A stretch of DNA of 64,000 nt from Bradyrhizobium sp. SZCCT0231 (GTDB taxonomy: Bacteria > Pseudomonadota > Alphaproteobacteria > Rhizobiales > Xanthobacteraceae). The translations under genes were made by a program, and so were the position numbers. Under the pieces are notes generated by a model. It worked only from the letters and a program-made list of their open reading frames with translations. It made no database searches and was not told where the DNA came from. Below, piece after piece: positions 15,431-22,150 of this stretch; position 1 is the first letter of the stretch, and each line of letters opens with the position of its first letter. The stretch lies in NCBI RefSeq assembly GCF_018130245.1, contig NZ_JAFCKP010000001.1, positions 868,001-932,000 of the forward strand. Reading direction: 5' to 3'.

Positions 15431-17515
15431 CTAGTCCTTGCCGTTGCGCTGGCGTAGATAGTCGTCCGTCGTCCGCGGCGGCGTTCGTTCCGGAACGCCC
15501 TTGAACGGATCGAATTGCTGTTCGCTCATGACGATGACGCGGCAGTCTGCGCACATCCTGAGTGTCTCGATCCGCTTGTCGCCGGCCGGATACATCCAGT
15601 GCCGGCCTTCGAGCTTGGCAGCGATGCGGTCGATCGTGCTCTTCACGCCGAATGGCGTGCCGCAGCGGATGCAGAGTGCGGGCTCCTCTTCCTTGATAAT
15701 CGCGGCGGGAGCGCGCGCGGCGCGGAAATCGATCTGCGGCTTGAGGCTGATGACCTTTTCCGGACAGGTGCTCTGGCACAGGCCGCATTGCACGCAGGCA
15801 TCCTCGATGAACTTCAGCACGGGCCGCTCGGGGTCGTCGCGCAGCGCGCCGGTCGGGCAGGCCGAGACGCAGGAGAGGCACAGCGTGCAGCCACCGGTAT
15901 CGACGGTGATTGCGCCGATCGGCGCACCCTGCGGCAGGGCGATCACGTCGACCGGCTGCGGCGCCACTCGGTGCAACTCGCCGAGGGCGAACCGCAAGAG
16001 GTCGCGCCGCTTGCCGACGGTCTTGAAAGTCGCGGGCGTCGCGACCGCGGCGAGCGCGCCGATATCAGTCAAATGCTCGCCGAGCGCATCGGGATCGTCC
16101 GTTTCGATGGTGGCGAGGCGACGGCCCGCAAATCCAAGACCGCCTAGGATGGCTTCGGCCATCGCGATCGTCTGCGACAATCCAGTCACATCGTGGCGCG
16201 GCTTGGCTCGGAGCAGGAAGCGCACAGCGGATACGCCATAGGCGAAGGCGCCGACGATAGCTTCCAGCCCCACCTGCGTGAGCTCGTTGACGGCAAAGGG
16301 AAGCACGTTCGCCGGCAGGCCGTCGCCATGCCGCGCGAGGGCCTCGATCAGAGGCGTGCCGTGCGGGCCGTCGTGAAAAAGCAGCACCGCATTCGCGCCA
16401 CCGGCCTCGCGGTAGGCGAGCAGCATCGCGCGAATTCTATGGAGCTGTGTATCGGCGGGCGGCAGCGCGTAGGAGACCGCGCCGGTCGGGCAGGCAGCCG
16501 CGCATTGGCCGCAGCCCGCGCAGACGTTCGGATCGATTGCGACATGATCGCCGTCAGGCGTGATCGCCCCGGTCGGGCAGAGATCGAGGCAGCGATGGCA
16601 GCCCGTGCGCTTCGAGCGCGAATGGGCGCAAAGAGCGGGCGCAACCTCGACATATTTCGGCTTGTCGAAGCTGCCGACGAGATCGCGCGCGGTCAGCACG
16701 GCGCGCAGCACCGCAGCGGGATCTTTCGGGTCGGCGCGAAGATAGCCGTCACGCAGGTCGTGGGCGGGAAACAGCGGCAAATCGCCGGACAGATCGAGCA
16801 CGATATCGCAGCGCGAGGTGACGCCGCTTCGCGGCGGGTCCAGCACGTAACGATCGCGCGAGGAGGGGCGGGGACGCGCATAGTCGTCGATTGCAAGCTC
16901 AAACGCGCCGAAATGTCCCTTCGCGGAGCGGATCGTGCCCTTCACGATCGGGAAGACCGTTGCAGTTGGCGGCACCGTGTCGTCGAGCTGCTTCAGCATC
17001 ACCGTGACGTCGAGGTGATCGGCAAGCAGGCGGCCGGCCTCGATCGCGGCCTCATCGCGGCCGTAGATCAGGATCACGCCCTCACTCGACAAGGTGACGA
17101 GCTGATAGTCCGGGGCCGGGATGGAGGCGGATGCGAGCAGGGCGGCCATTTTTGCGCCGGTGCGCGCGCCGTCGCGGGACCAGCCGGCCGTTTCGCGGAT
17201 GTTGACGAAGCTGATTGCATCAGGCCGTTCGCCGGCCTCGTCCGAAAACTGCGCCGCCTGCTGCGTGCAGGCGACCGTCAACACGCCTTCCGCCGCCGCA
17301 ATCTTGCGGAAATGATCGAGCTCCGCACCGCAGAGGTGGCGAAAGCTCTTGACGTCGCAGTTCGGGCATCCGCGCCGGATCGCAGCCACGTCGAGACGCA
17401 TCGTGTCTTCGCACGAGCAGATCAGGACGGTCTTCGCTGGCTGCTCCAGGTTAACCTCTCCGCCATTCGGACGCCGACGACGGACTCGCGCCGGGCCTTC
17501 CCCTCGTATAGACAT
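15431..17515 (-). CDS. Multi-[4Fe-4S] ferredoxin-like protein of the formate dehydrogenase locus
   Basis: A 694-residue iron-sulfur protein. Four ferredoxin motifs are visible: CHRCLDLCP and CAGCGQCAAACP in the middle, and CTLCLSCVSACP and CVQCGLCQSTCP near the C terminus. Further cysteine pairs occur at both ends (CSCEDTM, CPNC, CIRC, CADC). The N-terminal third resembles proteins that carry a conserved CSCEDT segment and are found next to rhizobial formate dehydrogenase genes. It is divergent from the accessory operon, 50 nt away. It could pass electrons from formate oxidation or help mature the enzyme. The start is uncertain: the first 20 residues are poorly supported, but no better ATG or GTG precedes CSCED. 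Confidence 0.75.
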   Translation of the reverse strand: MSIRGEGPARVRRRRPNGGEVNLEQPAKTVLICSCEDTMRLDVAAIRRGCPNCDVKSFRHLCGAELDHFRKIAAAEGVLTVACTQQAAQFSDEAGERPDAISFVNIRETAGWSRDGARTGAKMAALLASASIPAPDYQLVTLSSEGVILIYGRDEAAIEAGRLLADHLDVTVMLKQLDDTVPPTATVFPIVKGTIRSAKGHFGAFELAIDDYARPRPSSRDRYVLDPPRSGVTSRCDIVLDLSGDLPLFPAHDLRDGYLRADPKDPAAVLRAVLTARDLVGSFDKPKYVEVAPALCAHSRSKRTGCHRCLDLCPTGAITPDGDHVAIDPNVCAGCGQCAAACPTGAVSYALPPADTQLHRIRAMLLAYREAGGANAVLLFHDGPHGTPLIEALARHGDGLPANVLPFAVNELTQVGLEAIVGAFAYGVSAVRFLLRAKPRHDVTGLSQTIAMAEAILGGLGFAGRRLATIETDDPDALGEHLTDIGALAAVATPATFKTVGKRRDLLRFALGELHRVAPQPVDVIALPQGAPIGAITVDTGGCTLCLSCVSACPTGALRDDPERPVLKFIEDACVQCGLCQSTCPEKVISLKPQIDFRAARAPAAIIKEEEPALCIRCGTPFGVKSTIDRIAAKLEGRHWMYPAGDKRIETLRMCADCRVIVMSEQQFDPFKGVPERTPPRTTDDYLRQRNGKD

Positions 17516-17565
17516 TATTCATCGGGAAGAAAAGGAAAGCGGAGGACGGCCTGCCGTCGACCCCA

Positions 17566-18306
17566 GTGAGCCAAGTTTCCCTGGCGGAACCGATCCACCT
17601 GCCGCCGCCGTTCACATTGGTGCGGCTGCGCGAGAGTGGCGATGCTTTTGCCCATGCATGCCGCATTGCACCGGACAGCGGCGCCGGAACGCTCGTCTAT
17701 GTCGGCCGCTTCGACCTCGCAGAGTTCGCCGTGGTGCTCGAGCCGGCCGAGCCGCTGCGCAGCGCCCGGCGCGCGTTCTACGCTTGTATGGTCGCGCTCA
17801 CGGATGCGCTGCGCGCCTATGCGCCGCCGAGCAAGCCCATCACGATCGGCTGGCCGGATGCGGTCAGGATCGACGGGGGGCTGGTCGGCGGCGGACGGAT
17901 GGGGTGGCCTTTCGCCGCCGACGAGGATGCGCCGCCGCCCTGGCTGGTATTCGGGGCCATGATCCGGACGGTTGCCATGAACGATGACGATCCAGGCGTT
18001 CACTCGCTGGCCTCGGCACTCGACGAGGAAGGCTTTGGCGAGGCTGGCGCGGCGCAGATCACGGAGAGCTTCGCCCGGCACCTGATGCTAGCGCTGGACG
18101 GCTGGCGGGTCGATGGCTTTGACAGCGTCGCGCGCGACTATCTTACGCGGTTGCCGCGTGAAAGGCAGACAGTTCAGCGCATCGATGATTGCGGCGATGT
18201 CCTGACGCGCCGCATCGGGACGGATACGATCGAACGAAGCGACCTCGTCCAGGCGCTCGCGACGCCGTCCTGGCTTGATCCGGCCCTCGGAGGACCGCGC
18301 CTGTGA
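17566..18306 (+). CDS. Biotin/lipoate protein ligase-like accessory protein
   Basis: The 246-residue product begins LPPPFTLVRLRESGDAFAHA and has GTLVYVGRFDLAEFAVVLEPAEPL and the ITIGWPDAV segment, a pattern I associate with the biotin/lipoate ligase-like family found in rhizobial formate dehydrogenase loci. The catalytic lysine of true ligases cannot be identified with confidence, so a scaffolding role is possible. It is the first gene of the plus-strand accessory operon and overlaps the next gene by 4 nt. The GTG start has only a weak ribosome site. Confidence 0.6.
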   Translation: MSQVSLAEPIHLPPPFTLVRLRESGDAFAHACRIAPDSGAGTLVYVGRFDLAEFAVVLEPAEPLRSARRAFYACMVALTDALRAYAPPSKPITIGWPDAVRIDGGLVGGGRMGWPFAADEDAPPPWLVFGAMIRTVAMNDDDPGVHSLASALDEEGFGEAGAAQITESFARHLMLALDGWRVDGFDSVARDYLTRLPRERQTVQRIDDCGDVLTRRIGTDTIERSDLVQALATPSWLDPALGGPRL

Positions 18307-18842
18307 AGCTCCTGCGGACCATCGCTCTCGATCCCTCCGACACCTTCGTGTTCGACGTGGCGGCGGAGCCGGGCGAATGGGCCGTCTCCGGCGCTTTCCG
18401 CTTTTGGGAGTGCGACGGTGCGAAGCTCGAGGGCAAGGCGCGGGCGGCGTTTCGCGGCGGTTTCCTCGGGGTGCAATCCTGGGGCTGGTCGACGCTGGTG
18501 CAGATCGTTCCGGCGACCGAAGAGGATTACCGCGACCTGGTCGATCTCCTGGCCAGGCAACTCGTCGATCGTTTCGGCGCGCCGGACATGGCGGCAGCGA
18601 AGGCGGCAGCGGAAGAGGAGGTGGCGTTCTCGCAGTCCCTCTGCAGCCATCCGGTCAGCTCGCTTATTGCAGTGCACCGCACCTCGAGCGATGGCGAGGT
18701 CCGCGAGTCCTTTCGCCGGCTGCAGCTCCGGGAAGGGCAGGGACATGGCAAGGCGTTCTCGTTCATGGAAATTGAGGATGACGTCCAGCCTGACGGCGAT
18801 CTCAGGCTTGCGGATCTGGGCCGGGAGCCGACCGTCAGATGA
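18303..18842 (+). CDS. DUF6505-type formate dehydrogenase accessory protein
   Basis: This 179-residue soluble protein begins MKLLRTIALDPSDTFVFDVA and contains GGFLGVQSWGWSTLVQIVPA. I recall this pattern as DUF6505, a family seen next to formate dehydrogenase genes. No cofactor motif is visible. ATGA overlaps on both sides show tight translational coupling with its neighbours. Function is unknown; assembly or quality control of the dehydrogenase is an inference from context. Confidence 0.6.
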   Translation: MKLLRTIALDPSDTFVFDVAAEPGEWAVSGAFRFWECDGAKLEGKARAAFRGGFLGVQSWGWSTLVQIVPATEEDYRDLVDLLARQLVDRFGAPDMAAAKAAAEEEVAFSQSLCSHPVSSLIAVHRTSSDGEVRESFRRLQLREGQGHGKAFSFMEIEDDVQPDGDLRLADLGREPTVR

Positions 18843-19846
18843 ACGATTTCTGGATCGCCTGTGGTCATCATCTGCTCGATCGCGACGAGGGCGGTGGGCT
18901 CCGTGTCACCGACGAGTTCCTCAAGGCCTATTTCGCCCGTCCCGAGCTGATGCCGCCGGACGACGCCTGCCCGGTCGAACGCCGGCTGCACCGCGAATTG
19001 CTCGCCGACCCGCGCCAGGCGGTCAGCGCCGGCGAAATCGCCGGGATCGTCGACGCCGATGCCCGGGAGAATTGGCAGTTCGTGCTGGCGTTTCGCGATC
19101 TTCTGTTGCGGCATCCGACGCTCGAAGCCGCCTATCTTGCATCGGTGCGATCAGGCACGAACGATCTGCCGCCGCTGTTCGTCAACCAGCTCGTGCACGT
19201 CATCCTGCGGAACGCACTCGATGGCTGCGATGACCCGTTCGTGCTGCGCGCGGCCGAATTGTTCTTCCGGACCCAGCGCATCCTGCCGCATGAGCACGCT
19301 TTGTTGCTCGGCGACGAGGAGATCGTCGGCGGCCGGAGCCCGACCCCGGTGCTCTCTCTGATGTCGATGCTGGGCGCCACCACCGATGCGGTGGTCGACG
19401 TGTTGAGCGAGGAGAATGCCGAGGCCTATTGGCACCGCAGCGACCAGTTCGACATGGCCCTCGACCTTGCGGCGGGCGGCCGCGGACCGGCTGCGCTGGC
19501 GCAGGCGATGACGCGCTGGGTCTCCCATCTGCTCGGCGTCGACGTCTTGATCGAGCCGCTACGCGCGCTGCAGGAAGCAAAGCTCACCTGGTATGTCGGG
19601 CTCGATGCCGATGCCACGAGGCTTGGCGATCGTCTGTGGCACGGCGAAGACCTCAGCGAGCGCGACGCGGATCGTGTGCTCGCGCTGTTCCGCCTGACGT
19701 TTGCGGATTCGAGCCGCGCCCTTGACGATGTCGGGGGTGAACCGGTCTACCTGATCCTGTCGATGACGGCGGATCAGAAGCTCCGGATGAAGCCGCAGAA
19801 TCTGTTGACCGGGCTGCCGGTGAAATGCCTGGAGATGGCGACATGA
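18839..19846 (+). CDS. DUF6352-type formate dehydrogenase accessory protein
   Basis: The 335-residue protein begins MNDFWIACGHHLLDRDEGGG, with a conserved-looking HLLDRD segment and the C-terminal LSMTADQKLRMKPQNLLTGL. It is probably the DUF6352 family that accompanies DUF6505 in these loci. It is predicted soluble and mostly helical. It overlaps its neighbours by 4 nt at each end. The early GHH pair could bind metal, but no known catalytic motif is recognised. Confidence 0.6.
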   Translation: MNDFWIACGHHLLDRDEGGGLRVTDEFLKAYFARPELMPPDDACPVERRLHRELLADPRQAVSAGEIAGIVDADARENWQFVLAFRDLLLRHPTLEAAYLASVRSGTNDLPPLFVNQLVHVILRNALDGCDDPFVLRAAELFFRTQRILPHEHALLLGDEEIVGGRSPTPVLSLMSMLGATTDAVVDVLSEENAEAYWHRSDQFDMALDLAAGGRGPAALAQAMTRWVSHLLGVDVLIEPLRALQEAKLTWYVGLDADATRLGDRLWHGEDLSERDADRVLALFRLTFADSSRALDDVGGEPVYLILSMTADQKLRMKPQNLLTGLPVKCLEMAT

Positions 19847-20358
19847 GCCCTGCGGCGTTGCCGTCCCTCTCGATTGCCGTCGGCGTCGTGGTCGAGCGCC
19901 GCAAGGCCGACTCGCCCTGGGTCGATTTCATCTGGCGTGGAATTGCCGTCCTGCCGGACGAGCCGGTGACACAACCCTGGACCGTGCTTCGCGAGCAGGA
20001 CGGCACGACCCTGTTCTATGCCGGAAGCGCGACCGTCGATCTCTATCCGTCGGAGACGGCGCGCTATCGCGACAATCTCGCCTCCGGCAGTCCGAGCGTC
20101 TGGACCGTGCTGTCGCCCTCGGAAGGCGACTGGCCCTATGCCGTCACCGCGGTGACCGCCGACCCCGCTGAGGGCGAAGGCTTTACCGAAGCCGCCGACA
20201 ATCTCGTCGAGGCGGTGCCGATGCCGGAGGTGCTGCGCGAAGCGATTGAAAGCTTCGTGGCCGAGCACCATGTCGAGCGGGAATTCGTCAAGCGCAAGCA
20301 GCGCCGCGCCGACCCGGAGGCGCTGGCGCGGCGCGAGCATGAAGGCGGACAGGAATGA
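19843..20358 (+). CDS. DUF3305 formate dehydrogenase accessory protein
   Basis: A 171-residue protein with the DUF3305 pattern: LSIAVGVVVERRKADSPWVD at the start, then W-R-G-I-A-V-L-P and L-Y-P-S-E-T-A-R-Y-R-D-N. This family is found next to DUF3306 in formate dehydrogenase clusters. The C terminus is very basic (VKRKQRRADPEALARRE). The ATG at 19843 overlaps the upstream stop (ATGA) and is preferred over one six codons earlier. Its biochemical role is not established. Confidence 0.72.
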   Translation: MSPAALPSLSIAVGVVVERRKADSPWVDFIWRGIAVLPDEPVTQPWTVLREQDGTTLFYAGSATVDLYPSETARYRDNLASGSPSVWTVLSPSEGDWPYAVTAVTADPAEGEGFTEAADNLVEAVPMPEVLREAIESFVAEHHVEREFVKRKQRRADPEALARREHEGGQE

Positions 20359-20987
20359 GTGAGGAGGAATTCCTTGCACGTTGGTCCCGCCGCAAGCGCG
20401 AATCGCAAGCGGAGTCGGCGAAGCCTGTCGCTGCGCAGCCCACGCCGCCGTCCGAGGCCAAGGACGGGGCCAAGGACGAGGCCAAGGACGACGAGGGTGC
20501 GTTCGATCTCTCGAGTCTGCCGTCGGTCGACGAAATCAATGCCGCGACCGACATCACGGCCTTCCTCAGCAAGGGTATTCCTCGGGAGTTGAGCCGTGCG
20601 GCTCTTCGCCGCGCCTGGGCGACCGATCCCGCCATTCGCGACTTCGTGGGGCTTGCGGAGAATGCATGGGACTTCAACGATCCGACTGCGATGCCGGGTT
20701 TTGGACCGCTGGATTGCTCGTCGGAAGAGCTCGCCGCACTGGTCGATCGCATTGTCGGCGGAGTGCGCGAGGCGGCCCAGTCTCTCCCCGAGGCGTCGAT
20801 CGAAACAGCGGATTCTTCGGCGGAATTGCATCGAGCCGATGTGACGGTGGTTTCCAATGTCCAGCCGCCGGATGAGACAGTGCGCCTGGCAACCCCTGCT
20901 GCAGTGCAACCGACAGCGGCTGACAGATCTGCGGAATCTGCTGAGCCCATCAAGCCCCATACGCACGGTGGTGCACTGCCGCATTGA
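20355..20987 (+). CDS. DUF3306 formate dehydrogenase accessory protein
   Basis: The 210-residue product begins MSEEEFLARWSRRKRES, the typical DUF3306 start, followed by an Ala/Lys/Asp-rich disordered linker (about 25-55), a helical core (about 57-120) and a low-complexity tail. It overlaps the DUF3305 gene by 4 nt and ends the first block of the operon. No enzymatic motif is seen. A role as a flexible adaptor for the dehydrogenase or its iron-sulfur partner is only an inference. Confidence 0.72.
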   Translation: MSEEEFLARWSRRKRESQAESAKPVAAQPTPPSEAKDGAKDEAKDDEGAFDLSSLPSVDEINAATDITAFLSKGIPRELSRAALRRAWATDPAIRDFVGLAENAWDFNDPTAMPGFGPLDCSSEELAALVDRIVGGVREAAQSLPEASIETADSSAELHRADVTVVSNVQPPDETVRLATPAAVQPTAADRSAESAEPIKPHTHGGALPH

Positions 20988-21029
20988 GCAGCACGACCAA
21001 AGGCTATAGGCCGAGGCTATGGCAGGCGA

Positions 21030-21058
21030 TTGACGGTCCGTGGAACCGGGATTACGCT
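21030..21058 (+). promoter_or_regulatory. Candidate internal promoter before the HTH-TorD gene
   Basis: TTGACG (21030-21035) and TACGCT (21053-21058) are separated by exactly 17 nt. The segment 20988-21118 is locally AT-rich compared with its neighbours and is best read as non-coding. It would allow the chaperone and dehydrogenase subunits to be transcribed separately from the accessory genes. The -10 box is a poor match, so the call is tentative. Confidence 0.3.
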
Positions 21059-21118
21059 ATCTACTGCTTTGTAACAAAAGCGATAATCAAGCAGACGGGA
21101 CTCGGATGGGAGGTCCAC

Positions 21119-21898
21119 GTGCGTGATGATGGGCTTGATCGCGCGATCGACGCCGCAGGCGGCATCGCTCAACTTGCGCGCAAAATAGGCATCAGCCAGC
21201 CCTCCGTGTCGAATTGGTCCCGCGTGCCCGCACAACGGGTGGTTGCAGTCGAGACTGCCACTGGCGTTTCCCGGAATGATCTGCGGCCAGATCTCTACAA
21301 TGAGCAAGCCGTCCCAGCGGACCTCATCGATCCCGTCGATGCTGCGCGCGCGCAGGAATATGCGCTGCTGGCAACGTTGCTGTCCGCGCCGCCGTCGAAA
21401 CGATTGCTTGAGCAGCTTGCGGCATTGACTGGCGACGCGACGCCGCTCGGGCGCGCGCATGCGGCGCTGGCCGACGCCGCCTCGAATGCCGTCGCAGCGA
21501 AAGTCGAGCGGGAGTATTTCGACCTGTTCGTCGGGCTCGGCCGCGGCGAACTGCTGCCCTATGCCTCCTATTATCTCACGGGCTTTCTCAACGAACGGCC
21601 CTTGTCGCGCCTGCGCGGCGACCTGACGACGCTCGGCATCGAGCGGGCTGCCAACAATTCCGAACCCGAGGATCACGCCGCCATCCTGTGCGAGATCATG
21701 TCGGGCCTTGCCGGCGGTCGCTTCGATGCCTCGCCCGCGGCGCAGCGCGCCTTCTTCCAAGAGCATGTATCGCCCTGGATGGGGCGGCTGTTCGCAGACA
21801 TCGAGAGCGCCGGGGATGCGCGTTTCTATCGAGTGGTCGGCGCGCTCGGTCGCACCTTCATGGAAATCGAGATGGAAGCATTCACATTCGCCAGCTGA
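21119..21898 (+). CDS. HTH-TorD fusion: DNA-binding domain joined to a formate dehydrogenase chaperone
   Basis: The 259-residue protein has an N-terminal Cro/YdaS-type helix-turn-helix (about residues 5-55: LDRAIDAAGGIAQLARKIGI, then SQPSVSNWSR) and a C-terminal TorD-family domain (about 70-225) with the hallmark 'EYFDLFVGLGRGELLPYASY'. TorD proteins bind the twin-arginine signal of molybdoenzymes and guard cofactor insertion. GTG 21119 is chosen because GGGAGG stands 5 nt upstream and the helix-turn-helix then starts at once; a TTG at 20984 overlapping the previous stop is the alternative. It precedes fdhX and the alpha subunit. Confidence 0.78.
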   Translation: MRDDGLDRAIDAAGGIAQLARKIGISQPSVSNWSRVPAQRVVAVETATGVSRNDLRPDLYNEQAVPADLIDPVDAARAQEYALLATLLSAPPSKRLLEQLAALTGDATPLGRAHAALADAASNAVAAKVEREYFDLFVGLGRGELLPYASYYLTGFLNERPLSRLRGDLTTLGIERAANNSEPEDHAAILCEIMSGLAGGRFDASPAAQRAFFQEHVSPWMGRLFADIESAGDARFYRVVGALGRTFMEIEMEAFTFAS

Positions 21899-21926
21899 CC
21901 GAGGCGCTCGGTCTGGGAGAGATGCG

Positions 21927-22136
21927 ATGAGTGACGAGACGAAAGCAAAGGTCGGACGCCGCGATTTCCTTCGCAAAGTCGGCCTGGGCACGGCCGGTGT
22001 CGGCGCGACACTTGCGACACCGTTGGTCGGGTCCGCGCAGGCCGACAGCGAGAACAACGATGAGAAGCGCAAGGCGCGCTACAAGGAATCCGATCACGTG
22101 AAGGCGTACTACCGCGTCAACCGTTATCCGGCCTGA
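21927..22136 (+). CDS. Formate dehydrogenase region TAT-target peptide (FdhX)
   Basis: A 69-residue protein starts with a twin-arginine signal (GRRDFLRKVGLGTAGVGATL) and ends with a charged tail, YKESDHVKAYYRVNRYPA. This is the small TAT-target family found immediately before formate dehydrogenase alpha genes. It is too short to be an enzyme and may be a small subunit or export helper. ATG 21927 sits in GATGCGATGAG 28 nt after the chaperone gene; the alpha gene begins 15 nt later. Confidence 0.85.
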   Translation: MSDETKAKVGRRDFLRKVGLGTAGVGATLATPLVGSAQADSENNDEKRKARYKESDHVKAYYRVNRYPA

Positions 22137-22150
22137 GAGGGAGGCTGCCC

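Noticed and set aside
16193-17569. 458-codon plus-strand frame opposite the iron-sulfur protein gene
   Set aside because: The minus-strand product has four clear ferredoxin motifs; the plus-strand frame is a compositional shadow with no motif.
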